Source: Xanthomonas sp. DAR 34887 (GTDB taxonomy: Bacteria; Pseudomonadota; Gammaproteobacteria; Xanthomonadales; Xanthomonadaceae). From it: a stretch of 64,000 nucleotides of DNA. Below the pieces are notes generated by a model that saw nothing but the letters and a program-made list of their open reading frames with translations, was not told where the DNA came from and made no database searches. Below are positions 8,292 through 17,293 of the stretch, piece after piece. The DNA lies in NCBI RefSeq assembly GCF_041245805.1, contig NZ_CP162490.1, forward strand, positions 3,573,001 through 3,637,000, written 5' to 3'. Made by a program: the position numbers and the translations under genes. Positions within the stretch are counted from its first letter, which is position 1. Each line of letters opens with the position of its first letter.

Positions 8292-9488
8292 TTACACTGC
8301 CGCGGGTTCGCGCTGCATGCCGGGCACGAACACCGCGCGGACGCAGCCGTCGTGCTTGTGTTTGAACATGTCGTAGCCGCGCACCGCATCTTCCAGCGGC
8401 ATCCTGTGCGTTGCCAGGAAGCGCGACTTGAGTGCGCCGCTACGGGCCAAGTCCAACAACCGCGGCAAATAGCGTTGGCCATGCTGCTGCGCGGTGCGCA
8501 CGGTCAGCCCCTTGTTCATGACCGCGCCCAGCGGGAACTTGTCCATCAGCCCGTAGACGCCGAGGATCGACAGCACGCCGCCCTTGCGGCAGGCCAGGAT
8601 CGCCTCGCGCAGCGCCTGCCCGCGGTCGGTGTGCAGGTGCAGCGCCTGCTTGACCCGGTCGTAGGCGTAGCCCAGACCGGTGCCGTGCGCTTCCATGCCG
8701 ACCGCATCGATGCAGGCATCCGGGCCGCGCCCGCCGGTCATCTCGCGCAGCATGTCGACCACGCTGTCGACCGCCGAATAGTCGATCACCTCCACGCCAA
8801 GCACGTCGCGCGCCATCGCCAGGCGCTCGGGCAGGCGGTCGATGCCGATCACCCGTTCGGCGCCAAGCAACTTCGCGCTCTGCTGCGCCATCAGGCCGAC
8901 GCCGCCGCAGCCCCACACCGCAACGGTGTCGCCCGGCTGGATCTGGCAAAAATCGGCGCCCATGAATCCGGTCGGTCCGGCATCGGACAGGAACAGCGCG
9001 TCCTCGTCGGACACCTCCTCGGGAATCGCGAAGCAGCCGACATCGGCATGCGGCACACGGATGAAGTCCGCATGCGAACCCGCGTAGCCGCCGAAGGCGT
9101 GGGTATAACCGTAGATGCCGGCCGTCGGATGGCCCAGCAACGGCTCCTGCATTTCCCAGTTCGGATTGGTGTTGTCGCACAGCGAGAACTCCTGCCGCCC
9201 GCAATGCCAGCATTCGCCACAGGAGATGAAGGACGGCACGACCACGCGCTGCCCGACCCGGAGGGATTTGACCTGCGGGCCGACCGCCACGATCTCGCCC
9301 ATGAATTCATGGCCGATGACGTCGCCCTCGCGCATGCTGGGGATGTAGCCATCGATGAAGTGCAGGTCGGAACCGCAGGTGGTGCTGAGGCCGACTTTCA
9401 GGATCGCATCGCGCGGGTTGACGATGCCCGGATCGGGCACGGTTTCCACGCGCAGGTCGTTCACGCCGTTCCAGCACAGTGCGCGCAT
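8292..9488 (-). CDS. Zinc-dependent alcohol/formaldehyde-type dehydrogenase
   Basis: Medium-chain dehydrogenase of 398 residues, of the glutathione-independent formaldehyde dehydrogenase-like branch. Catalytic zinc ligands: Cys38 (TTCGSDLH) and His60-Glu61 (GHEF). Structural zinc ligands: Cys90, Cys93, Cys96 and Cys104. The NAD-binding fold appears as VWGCGGVGLMAQQ with a following GID acidic end. Substrate cannot be read from sequence; small alcohols or aldehydes are likely. It starts 11 bases after the SRPBCC gene and is almost certainly co-transcribed with it. Confidence 0.92.
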   Translation of the reverse strand: MRALCWNGVNDLRVETVPDPGIVNPRDAILKVGLSTTCGSDLHFIDGYIPSMREGDVIGHEFMGEIVAVGPQVKSLRVGQRVVVPSFISCGECWHCGRQEFSLCDNTNPNWEMQEPLLGHPTAGIYGYTHAFGGYAGSHADFIRVPHADVGCFAIPEEVSDEDALFLSDAGPTGFMGADFCQIQPGDTVAVWGCGGVGLMAQQSAKLLGAERVIGIDRLPERLAMARDVLGVEVIDYSAVDSVVDMLREMTGGRGPDACIDAVGMEAHGTGLGYAYDRVKQALHLHTDRGQALREAILACRKGGVLSILGVYGLMDKFPLGAVMNKGLTVRTAQQHGQRYLPRLLDLARSGALKSRFLATHRMPLEDAVRGYDMFKHKHDGCVRAVFVPGMQREPAAV

Positions 9489-9499
9489 AAGAGGACTCC

Positions 9500-10033
9500 T
9501 CAATCTTCGTGGGGATGACGTGCACGTGCGGACGGATTGCCGCGCAAGGTCGGCACTTCGCCGCATTCGATCCAAGCCTTGAAGCGGCGCAGCACCTTGG
9601 CGACCACCGCATCGGGCGCGGCGCCGACCAGCTTGGCCACGGCCTGCGCGAGCGGTCCGCCCTCGACCCGGTACTCCACCACCAGCGCGGTTTCGCAACC
9701 GAAGCCGTTGGGCGCCGCACGCACGCTCAGCTCGGTCTGCACCTGCAGGCCGTGGTCGCCGCTGCCTTCGTAACGCACCGAATCGCCCAGCCGCACCTCG
9801 CCGCGCTGGTAGCGCAGCGCGACATGCCGGTCCAGCGGCAGGCGCAGCAGCCATTGCGATTGGTAGCCGTCGCCGGATTGCAGTTCGGCGATACCGTGCA
9901 GGATCTGCTGCTGCACCGTCATGTCGCACCATGCATCGAGGATGCGGTGCGGCTCGCCGAGGATGCTGACCGTGCGCAGCATCCGTGTTCCATCGAGCTT
10001 GGTGGGATGTTCGGCAACAGGAGAGTCGCGCAT
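9500..10033 (-). CDS. SRPBCC-fold protein (polyketide cyclase/dehydrase-like)
   Basis: A 177-residue soluble protein of the START/SRPBCC helix-grip fold, which forms a hydrophobic pocket for lipids or small ligands. Supporting stretches are VSILGEPHRILDAWCD near the N-terminus and the C-terminal helix AKVLRRFKAWIECGEVP. No signal peptide. Start at 10033 is favoured by an AGGAA Shine-Dalgarno sequence seven bases upstream; an in-frame ATG 11 codons earlier lacks one. It is the first gene of a two-gene unit with the zinc alcohol dehydrogenase. Its ligand and any functional tie to the dehydrogenase are unknown. Confidence 0.78.
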   Translation of the reverse strand: MRDSPVAEHPTKLDGTRMLRTVSILGEPHRILDAWCDMTVQQQILHGIAELQSGDGYQSQWLLRLPLDRHVALRYQRGEVRLGDSVRYEGSGDHGLQVQTELSVRAAPNGFGCETALVVEYRVEGGPLAQAVAKLVGAAPDAVVAKVLRRFKAWIECGEVPTLRGNPSARARHPHED

Positions 10034-10103
10034 GGGGAAGTTCCTGGCTGGCACCACGGGCTCCACGTGCCCGTGGTAGTGGATGGCGAAGTCCGCGGCG
10101 CGA

Positions 10104-10757
10104 TCAATGCGTGTCGGTGCCAGCCGACGCCGCCGCGCCCATGCCCTGCAGCTGCTGCGCCTTGGCGAGATGGGCGGCGACGTGAGTGCGCGTGGTGCGC
10201 AGATGCTCGGCGACCTGCGGTGTCTTGGCGGCGGGGATCAGTGTGCTGTCGAGCATCTTCAATGCCTCCTGGTGATCCTTGACCATGGCCGCAACGTAGG
10301 CCTGTGCGAACTTGTCGCCATCGAGCTGCTGCAGCGTCTTGGCCTCGGCCTGCGCCTTCTTCGTCTGCTTCTCGGCCGGCGCGGCGCTGCGGTCCGGGGA
10401 CCACGGCGCAATCTTGGCGTTGTTGTCCGAGTGCTCCTTGATCATCTGGCTGGCGTAGTCGCGCACCGGGCCTTTTACCTGCTTCTGCAGCGCCAGGTTG
10501 CCGGCGTTGACTTCAGCGGTGTTGATCGCCGCGAGCACGCCAAGCGCTTGCTTCTCGTCCAGCGCGGCGGAGCGGGCGCCGTCACTGCTGGTGGGCGTTC
10601 CCGCCGCAGATGACGCGGCCGTGGGTGGATCGACCTGATGGGCGCTGCCGGTGGCAGGGCTGCCGGACTGACCGGACACGTCGCTTTGCGCCTGCGCCGC
10701 GCCTGCGCCCAAGGCCATCATGACCGCCAGGGAGACACCGCTGATGAGGTTGCGCAT
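10104..10757 (-). CDS. DUF4142 secreted protein
   Basis: A 217-residue exported protein. The first 23 residues are a Sec signal (MRNLISGVSLAVMMALGAGAAQAQ). A Ser/Pro/Thr-rich linker of about 45 residues follows, then a helical DUF4142 domain (about 70-205) with EVNAGNLALQK, VRDYASQMIKEHSDNNAKI and DHQEALKMLD. The family is ferritin-like in fold prediction and common in the proteobacterial periplasm; its role is not established. It lies just upstream of the SRPBCC/dehydrogenase pair on the same strand, about 70 bases away, so it may be the first gene of a three-gene unit. Confidence 0.85.
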   Translation of the reverse strand: MRNLISGVSLAVMMALGAGAAQAQSDVSGQSGSPATGSAHQVDPPTAASSAAGTPTSSDGARSAALDEKQALGVLAAINTAEVNAGNLALQKQVKGPVRDYASQMIKEHSDNNAKIAPWSPDRSAAPAEKQTKKAQAEAKTLQQLDGDKFAQAYVAAMVKDHQEALKMLDSTLIPAAKTPQVAEHLRTTRTHVAAHLAKAQQLQGMGAAASAGTDTH

Positions 10758-11197
10758 GACCGCTCTCCGTACATGGAAGGAAGGCCAATCCTGCGAAGCG
10801 CAGCGTTAGTGCATCGTTGAACACAAGTGCAGGCAGTGCGAAAACGTGCATCAACGCGAGTGAGACGGCGCATGGATCGTTTCACCCGCATCTTCGCCTG
10901 GCACGCGTTGCAACGGCGGCGCCAGCCCGTCCTTGATCGCAGACAGGAACGGCAGAGTGAAAGCGCCTGCACGCCGAGTTCCGGATGGGTCGATCGCCGG
11001 CTGGCGCGCCGCTCCGCACGATGCTGCATGTGCAGCACACACGACGGTGACGGAATGCAGGTTTCGCCGGCACATCGCACGCGCAGGAGGCGATAACGCA
11101 CGTGACGCCGCCACTTGACGCGATGCCGATATCCGCTTCACTCCGATGCCACAGTCCGGCGCCTAGCGTGGCGGCAACCGTCCCGGGAGCACGCATC
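10758..11197. other. Gene-free stretch
   Basis: About 440 bases between two divergent genes. The open frames crossing it have no start signals or family resemblance. It should hold the promoters of the DUF4142 gene and the SDR gene, but I could not identify convincing -35/-10 pairs. Confidence 0.5.
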
Positions 11198-12079
11198 ATG
11201 GCGCAGCCACATCATCCCATCGAGCAACAGGTCCTGGTCATCACCGGTGCATCCAGCGGTATCGGGCTGTGCACGGCGCTGCTGGCCGCCGAGCGCGGCG
11301 CCAAGCTGGTGTTGGTGGCGCGCAGCCGCGAGACGCTGGACGATGCGGTGCGGACCATCCGCGAAGCCGGCGGCGATGCGATCGCGGTCACCGCCGACGT
11401 CGCCGACCGCGAGCAGTTGGAAGCCGCCGCGGCGGAAGCGATCCGCCGCTACGGCCGGATCGACACCTGGGTCAACAACGCCGGCGTGGCGATCTACGGC
11501 AAGCTCGCCGATGTCGCCGACCGGGACAGCAAGCGCCTGTTCGACGTCAACTTCTGGGGCGTGGTGCATGGCTCGCTGGTCGCGTTGCCGCACCTGATGG
11601 CCTCGCACGGCAGCCTGATCAACCTGGGCAGCGAAGCATCGGAAGCGGTGGTGCCGCTGCAGGGCATGTATACGGCATCCAAGCATGCGGTGAAGGGCTT
11701 CACCGATGCGCTGCGAATCGAACTGGAGCACGTGGACAAGCTGCCGGTCTCGGTAGTGCTGATCCAGCCGACGGCGGTGGACACGCCTTACCCGCAGCAC
11801 GCACGCAACTACATGCGCGAGGAGCCGACGCTGCCCAAGCCGATGATTGCGCCGATACGCGTCGCCGAGGCGATCCTGCACGCCGCCGAGCACGGCGGGC
11901 GCGACGTCAAGGTCGGGTTGCTGGCCAAGGCCAACACCGCGGTGACCCACATGCTGCCGCGGCTGGCGGACCGCATGTCGGCGCTGCGGGGCGAGCAGCA
12001 GAAGCAGCCGGTGCCCGCGCGCGACCCGGATGGCACCTTGTACCGCGCCGGCGAGAGCGGCCGCATCCACGGCAGCTGA
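11198..12079 (+). CDS. Short-chain dehydrogenase/reductase
   Basis: Classical SDR of 293 residues. Cofactor motif TGASSGIG (about residues 18-25), the structural NNAG in WVNNAGVA, and the catalytic YxxxK as YTASK in the segment LQGMYTASKHAVKG. The C-terminal region (about 230-293) is longer than the minimal SDR core and ends with a charged tail. Substrate unknown; the family reduces or oxidises carbonyl/hydroxyl groups with NAD(P). Start at 11198 (MAQPHH) has a GGGAG sequence seven bases upstream; the frame is open 32 codons further up without family similarity. Convergent with the YeiH-type gene, 18 bases apart. Confidence 0.92.
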   Translation: MAQPHHPIEQQVLVITGASSGIGLCTALLAAERGAKLVLVARSRETLDDAVRTIREAGGDAIAVTADVADREQLEAAAAEAIRRYGRIDTWVNNAGVAIYGKLADVADRDSKRLFDVNFWGVVHGSLVALPHLMASHGSLINLGSEASEAVVPLQGMYTASKHAVKGFTDALRIELEHVDKLPVSVVLIQPTAVDTPYPQHARNYMREEPTLPKPMIAPIRVAEAILHAAEHGGRDVKVGLLAKANTAVTHMLPRLADRMSALRGEQQKQPVPARDPDGTLYRAGESGRIHGS

Positions 12080-12097
12080 GGCGCACATCGCGCCGCG

Positions 12098-13105
12098 CTA
12101 TGGCAGCCACCACACCAGCACCGCACTGATGCCGGCCAGGGCCAGCAGCGACAGCGCGCCCGCAGCCAGTACGCGGCCACCGGAGGCCAGCACCGAGCGC
12201 AGGTTCACCGACAGGCCCAGCGCCGCCATCGCCACCAGGGTCAGCAGCGCCGAAACGCGCTGCGCCGCATCCGCCAGCGCCAGCGGCAACAGGCCGGTGG
12301 AGCGCAGCAGCATCATGCCGACGAAGCCCAGCACGAACCACGGCAGCAGACGATGCAGCGGCAAGCGCGCGACGCCCGGCCGGCCGGCGCTCAGGCCGAG
12401 CAGCAACATCACCGGTCCCAGCATCACCACCCGCATCAGCTTGACCAGCGCGCCGACCTGCGCGCTGATGGCGCCGACCGGCAGCGTCACCGCCAGCACC
12501 TGCGGCACCGCGTAGACGGTCATGCCGGCGAGGATGCCGTAGTGGCGCTGGTCCAGGCCGAACAGCGGTACCGCCAATGGCAAGGCCAGCACCACCACGA
12601 TGCCCAATGCCGCGGTGAAGGCGATCGAGGCCGCCACCTCGTCCGAATCGGCGTCGATCACCGGCGCGGCGGCGACGATCGCCGAGTTGCCGCAGATCGC
12701 ATTGCCGCAGGCCACGAGCGTCGCCAGTCGTGCCGGCAACCCGAGCAGGCGGCCGATGCCGTAGCCGACGCCGATCGCCAGCAGCACGGTGGCCGCGATC
12801 AGCCCCAGCAACACGCCGCCAGCCGCGCCGACCGCGCTGAAGCTGACCGACGCGCCGAGCAGCACGATCGCCACTTCCAGCGGCAGCTTCGCGGCGAACG
12901 CGATGCCGGCGTCGGCCCGTGCCGGCAAAGGCAACGCGGTGCGCAGCAGCGTGCCGAGCGCGATCGCGAACACCAGCGCATCGATCCACGGCCGGCCCAG
13001 CCAGCGCAGTTGCACCTGCTCGGTCAGCGACGCCAGCGCGGCGACCGCGATCGCCAACAGCAGGCCCGGCCACACTGCCGCGCCCTTGAATCGTGCCTGG
13101 TTCAT
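12098..13105 (-). CDS. YeiH-family putative anion (sulfate) exporter
   Basis: Integral membrane protein of 335 residues with about ten hydrophobic helices, of the conserved hypothetical 698/YeiH family. Characteristic segments are GNAICGNSAIVAAAPVI and VTLPVGAISAQVGALVKLMRVVMLGP. The family is annotated as sulfate exporters by analogy; transport has not been shown for most members. It is divergent from a LysR regulator, mirroring the yeiE-yeiH arrangement of enterobacteria, and is probably controlled by it. Confidence 0.9.
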   Translation of the reverse strand: MNQARFKGAAVWPGLLLAIAVAALASLTEQVQLRWLGRPWIDALVFAIALGTLLRTALPLPARADAGIAFAAKLPLEVAIVLLGASVSFSAVGAAGGVLLGLIAATVLLAIGVGYGIGRLLGLPARLATLVACGNAICGNSAIVAAAPVIDADSDEVAASIAFTAALGIVVVLALPLAVPLFGLDQRHYGILAGMTVYAVPQVLAVTLPVGAISAQVGALVKLMRVVMLGPVMLLLGLSAGRPGVARLPLHRLLPWFVLGFVGMMLLRSTGLLPLALADAAQRVSALLTLVAMAALGLSVNLRSVLASGGRVLAAGALSLLALAGISAVLVWWLP

Positions 13106-13157
13106 TGCCGCCACCCTGTCAAAGTGGCTGCAGGATGCGCTCGCCGACCTTGTCACT

Positions 13158-13197
13158 CCATCGCATAATGATGGATAGTTCGTTCGGCTCAACCGAA
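13158..13197. promoter_or_regulatory. Candidate promoter and LysR operator between yeiH-like and LysR genes
   Basis: Two dyads sit in the 102-base divergent gap: TCCATC-N7-GATGGA (13157-13175) and TTCGG-N5-CCGAA (13183-13197). On the minus strand TTGAGC, spaced 16 bases from CATTAT, makes a plausible promoter for the yeiH-like gene, and the second dyad lies over its -35. This is what a LysR-type activator site would look like; no direct evidence. Confidence 0.4.
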
Positions 13198-13207
13198 TGA
13201 TCCCGCC

Positions 13208-14104
13208 GTGACCCTGGAACAACTCGCCCTGTTCGTCGCCGTCGCCGAGCGCCAGCACTTGACCCTGGGCGCGCAGGCCGCGCATCGCACGCCGTCGGCG
13301 GCCAGCGCCGCGATCAAGGCACTGGAAGCCCGGTACGGCGTGCCGCTGTTCGACCGGGTGGGGCGCGGCATCGCATTGACCGCGGCGGGCGCGGCGTTCT
13401 TCGAGGAGGCCAAGGCGATCCTGGCGCGTACCCGCGCCGCGGAACTGGCCTTGAGCGAATGGCGCGGCGTGCTGCGCGGCACCCTGGATCTGCACGCCAG
13501 CCAGACCGTGGCCAGCTACTGGCTGCCGACGCGGCTGGTGGCGTTCCATGCGCGCTTCCCGCAGATCCAGATCCGCCTCAGCGTCGGCAACACCGAGAGC
13601 GTGGCGCGCGCGGTGGTCGAAGGGCGGGCGGAATTGGGATTCGTCGAAGGCGGCGTGCACGATCCGCAATTGCAGTTGTCCACGCTCGGCCATGATCGCC
13701 TGCTGCTGGTCGCCGCGCCCAGCCATCCATTGGCCGGACGCCTGCGCCTGGGTCTGCCGCGGCTGGCCGAGGCCAACACCTGGATCATGCGCGAAGTCGG
13801 CTCGGGCACGCGCTCGGAGTTCGAGGCGGCGCTGCGCGCGGCCGGGGTCGCGCCGGAACGCCTGCGCGTGGCGCTGACCCTGCCCTCGAACGAGGCGGTG
13901 TTGTCGGCGGTACATGCCGGCCACAGCCTGGCGGCGATCTCGGAACTGGCGGCCGCGCCATGGCTGGACAGCGGCCGCCTGCAACGCGTCGGCACGGCGC
14001 TGGGCGCACGCAGCTTCCACGCCTTGCGCCATCGCGAACGCAGCCTGGGTGCGGCGGCGGCGGCCCTGCTCGCCAGCGGCGACGCCACGGGCGCATCCGG
14101 CTGA
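13208..14104 (+). CDS. LysR-family transcriptional regulator (YeiE/CysB-like context)
   Basis: LysR regulator of 298 residues starting at GTG. The winged helix-turn-helix occupies about 1-60 (LEQLALFVAVAERQHLTLGAQAAHRTPSAASAAIKALE in pieces), and the periplasmic-binding-protein-like effector domain about 88-290 (GTLDLHASQTVASYWLP onward). It is divergent from the YeiH-type exporter with a 102-base gap, the arrangement of E. coli yeiE/yeiH, so regulation of that exporter is likely. The effector is unknown. Confidence 0.92.
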   Translation: MTLEQLALFVAVAERQHLTLGAQAAHRTPSAASAAIKALEARYGVPLFDRVGRGIALTAAGAAFFEEAKAILARTRAAELALSEWRGVLRGTLDLHASQTVASYWLPTRLVAFHARFPQIQIRLSVGNTESVARAVVEGRAELGFVEGGVHDPQLQLSTLGHDRLLLVAAPSHPLAGRLRLGLPRLAEANTWIMREVGSGTRSEFEAALRAAGVAPERLRVALTLPSNEAVLSAVHAGHSLAAISELAAAPWLDSGRLQRVGTALGARSFHALRHRERSLGAAAAALLASGDATGASG

Positions 14105-14583
14105 GCCGGCACTCGCCGGCACGGTCGCGGCGATCGGTACGGCACGCGCGCGGACCCGTCGGCGTGCGCACACAGTGCCGCGCCGGACTGCGGCGCAGGC
14201 GCGTCGCGACGCCCGCCCCGCCCTGCCTGACCAGGTTCCGCCCCGCAGCCACCGACCGCTCCGCGGCATGTGCGCCATGCCGCTTCGCAACATGGCAATC
14301 AATTCCAAAAAAAGATAGCCGACAGCAAATGCTTCATTGGAATGGAATGACTACCCCTCCTATGCTCGCCCCAGTTCCAGGCGATCGGCGCGGCGGCAAG
14401 GGGCCAAGTCCGCTATCGACGACTGCCGAAACGCGACAGGCTTCGCGCAGCGAGGCCGCGACACGACGCACGTTCGCACTACGCAGGGACCATCCCTGCG
14501 ATCTGCCAGCGCGGCCAGGAAGACCGGATTGTCCGGTCCCATTTCAACTTGCTCGGTAACTTTCGTCCTGGGAGGGAACAAAG
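14105..14583. other. Upstream region of the galactan receptor gene
   Basis: A 479-base stretch without a credible gene. It holds a promoter-like sequence at 14337-14366 and a short A-run before it. The rest would be a 5' leader of roughly 210 bases, where I find no riboswitch-like structure. Confidence 0.5.
14337..14366 (+). promoter_or_regulatory. Candidate promoter of the receptor-GH53-GH2 operon
   Basis: TTGGAA (14337-14342), 18 bases, then TATGCT (14361-14366), preceded by TCA and followed by CG. The layout TCATTGG...TATGCTCG recurs almost identically in both promoters ahead of the GH51 gene, which raises confidence that it is real. Confidence 0.5.
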
Positions 14584-17271
14584 ATGCCTTTGGAACACCA
14601 CCGTCGCCCGGCTAGCCGGCGCGCGCAGCAGCAGGCCGCCCGCACGTTGCTCGGTTCGGCCATCGTCCTGGCCCTGGCCAGCAGCTTCGGCGCCCACGCG
14701 CAGAGCATCGCCGCCGATCCGGCGCCGCCGGCCAGCGCCTCGAACAGCGAGACCGGGCAAGCACCGGTCACCCTGGACAACGTGATGGTGATCGGCCAGC
14801 GCGCCAGCCTCGACCAGGCGGTGCAGGCCAAGCAGCTCGACGACCACGTGGTCGAGGTGATCTCCGCCGACAACATGGGGCAGATGCCCAACGTCACCGT
14901 GGCCGAGGCGCTGGTGCGCCTGCCCGGCGTCAACGGCACCCGCGACCGCGGCAACGAGAGCCTGGCCACGGTGCGCGGCCTGGGCCCGCGCATGACCATG
15001 GGCACCGTCAACGGCCGCGAGATCGCTTCCTCCGAACCCAACCGCGCGGTGCGCTGGGAAGTGTTCCCCACCGAGATCGTCTCCACGGTCAAGGTCTACA
15101 AGACCCAGTCGGCGGACCTGGTGGCCGGCGGCATCGCCGCCACCGTGGACATCTCCACGATCAGCCCGCTCGACCACACCGGCCCCAGCTTCGTCGGCAC
15201 CGCCGGCCCGATCTACTACGACGAAGCCAAGGACGTGGACGGCTATTCGCCGTGGGGCAACCGCCTCGGCGCCAGCTGGATCCACCGCTTCAACGACAAC
15301 CTGGCCATCGCCCTCGGCGCCACCTACCAGAAGCAGAAGAACGCCGGCGTCTCGATCGGCAGCTGGGGCTATACCGACGACAGCAATGCGCGCGACGTCG
15401 ATGGCGACGGCAAGGTCGACTACACGCCGTGGGGCGCGGCCGACCAGCTCAAGCTGACCGAACAGACCCGCACCGGCGCGATGGGCACCGTGCAGTGGCG
15501 CTCGGGCAACCTCGAACTCAAGCTCGATGGCCTGTATTCGCGGATCAAGATCGACGAGGAACAGCGCCAGAACTGGTTCAACAACCTCGGCTACAGCATC
15601 TTCTCCGCCAGCAATCCGTACACCACGCCGGGTTCGTCCTACACCATCGTCGATGGCGACGTGGTCGCCGCCACGCTGGCCAATTCCAACCTGCAGGTGG
15701 ACCACGTCATCAGCCACTACAACGAGGTTAAGACGCTCGCCGCCGGCGGCCTCAACGCGAAGTGGAGCGGCGACGTGTGGACCCTGGGCGGCGATCTGTC
15801 GTTCTCGCAGGCCAAGCGCGACAACGACTGGCGCGCGGTGCGCTTCGGCAGCAATCCGGACACCGTGTCCTTCGATTTCCGCCATGGCGTCACTCCCACC
15901 ATCAGCACCAGCTCAGACGAGCCGGAATGGGGCATCAGCGGGCAGACCGAACCGCAGGCCTTGCGCGACCGGATCGCGGCGCTGGCGCTCAGCGCCAGCC
16001 GCACGATCGAAGATTCGCCGATCACCGCGCTGCAGTTCGGTGCGCGTGCGGCGCAGCGCGAAAAGCAGAACCGCCACTTCACCAGCTTCCAGTCCGGTTA
16101 CGACCAGCCGATCTCCGCCTACCAGGATCTGATCCATCCGGTGCAGATGCCCGACCTCAACGTGCCGACGTTGACCGGCGGCGATCTGGACGCGATCGCC
16201 AGGCTCGGCTTCGGCGGCTTCGATCCGAGCCTGAACACCGAACAGTTGCTGGACCACTGGAACGTCAAGGAAAACGTGCGCGAAGCCTTCGCCAAGGCGG
16301 TGTTCAGTTCGCAATGGTTCGGCATCGACGTCACCGGCAACGCCGGCGTGCGCGTGGTCCACACCGACACCACCAGCGACGGCTACGACACCGTCGGCGG
16401 CGTGGTCCAGCCCAGCAGCGCCAGCAACGACTACACCGACGTGCTGCCCAGCGCCACGCTGAACTTCCTGCTCGACGACGAGCGCATCCTGCGCTTCTCG
16501 GTGGCCAAGGTGATCGCGCGTCCGCCATTGGACGAACTGCGTACCGGCCGCGCGCTCGACGACCCCAACACCACCGTCGGCCAGCTCACCGGCAGCGGCG
16601 GCAATCCGCAACTCAATCCGTTCCGCGCCACCCAGCTCGACCTGTCCTACGAGTGGTACTTCCACAAGGAAGCGCTGGCCGCGCTGGCGCTGTACCGCAA
16701 GTGGGTGGACTCGAGCATCGGCTACAAGACCCAGCACGAGACCATCGACGGCCGCGACTACCTGATCAGCGGCCCGTTCAACGGCGGCGGCGGCTACATC
16801 AACGGCGCCGAACTGACCTTCCAGACGCCGTTCTTCTTCATTCCGCACATGGAGAACTTCGGCGTCTACTCGAACTATTCCTACGTCGAATCCAACCTGC
16901 ACGAGTTCTCGCCGGCCGACGATCCGCTGCCGCTCAGCGGCCTGGCGCGCAACACCGGCACCTTCGACCTGTGGTACAGCAACAGCAAGTTCGAAGCGCG
17001 GGTGGGCTACAAGTACCACAGCCCCTACACCGTGGTGTACGGCTGGAACGCCGCGCGCCTGGCGCGGCTGGAAAGCGAAGGTACGGTAGACCTGAGCCTG
17101 GCCTGGCGCTTCAGCGAACACCTTGGGCTGAAGTTCCAGGTCGGCAACCTGACCAACGAGCCGTTGCGCGCCTACAGCGACAACAAGCGCAACCGCCTGG
17201 CCAACCAGGACGACGGCGGCTACCAGTTGTTCGGCCGCCGCTTCGCCCTGGAAGCGACCTACACGTTCTGA
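14584..17271 (+). CDS. TonB-dependent receptor, probable galactan-oligosaccharide importer
   Basis: Outer-membrane active transporter of 895 residues powered by TonB. A long signal peptide ends near AHAQ (residue 40), a TonB box lies at LDNVMVIG (64-71), the plug domain spans about 80-190 (MPNVTVAEALVRLPGV, TVRGLGPRM, VKVYKTQSADLVAGGIAATVD) and a 22-strand barrel follows, ending in the terminal Phe of LEATYTF required for barrel assembly. It belongs to the large Xanthomonas/Caulobacter receptor class used for plant carbohydrates. A GGGAGGGAAC sequence precedes the ATG. It is followed after 22 bases by a GH53 galactanase, so its cargo is most likely galacto-oligosaccharides released at the surface; this is inferred from context. 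Confidence 0.94.
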   Translation: MPLEHHRRPASRRAQQQAARTLLGSAIVLALASSFGAHAQSIAADPAPPASASNSETGQAPVTLDNVMVIGQRASLDQAVQAKQLDDHVVEVISADNMGQMPNVTVAEALVRLPGVNGTRDRGNESLATVRGLGPRMTMGTVNGREIASSEPNRAVRWEVFPTEIVSTVKVYKTQSADLVAGGIAATVDISTISPLDHTGPSFVGTAGPIYYDEAKDVDGYSPWGNRLGASWIHRFNDNLAIALGATYQKQKNAGVSIGSWGYTDDSNARDVDGDGKVDYTPWGAADQLKLTEQTRTGAMGTVQWRSGNLELKLDGLYSRIKIDEEQRQNWFNNLGYSIFSASNPYTTPGSSYTIVDGDVVAATLANSNLQVDHVISHYNEVKTLAAGGLNAKWSGDVWTLGGDLSFSQAKRDNDWRAVRFGSNPDTVSFDFRHGVTPTISTSSDEPEWGISGQTEPQALRDRIAALALSASRTIEDSPITALQFGARAAQREKQNRHFTSFQSGYDQPISAYQDLIHPVQMPDLNVPTLTGGDLDAIARLGFGGFDPSLNTEQLLDHWNVKENVREAFAKAVFSSQWFGIDVTGNAGVRVVHTDTTSDGYDTVGGVVQPSSASNDYTDVLPSATLNFLLDDERILRFSVAKVIARPPLDELRTGRALDDPNTTVGQLTGSGGNPQLNPFRATQLDLSYEWYFHKEALAALALYRKWVDSSIGYKTQHETIDGRDYLISGPFNGGGGYINGAELTFQTPFFFIPHMENFGVYSNYSYVESNLHEFSPADDPLPLSGLARNTGTFDLWYSNSKFEARVGYKYHSPYTVVYGWNAARLARLESEGTVDLSLAWRFSEHLGLKFQVGNLTNEPLRAYSDNKRNRLANQDDGGYQLFGRRFALEATYTF

Positions 17272-17293
17272 GTTCCCCTGCCGCAGGTATCGC

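Noticed and set aside
10827..11199. Several short frames in the DUF4142-SDR gap
   Set aside because: Arg/Cys-rich composition and multiple frames open on both strands, typical of non-coding GC-rich DNA.
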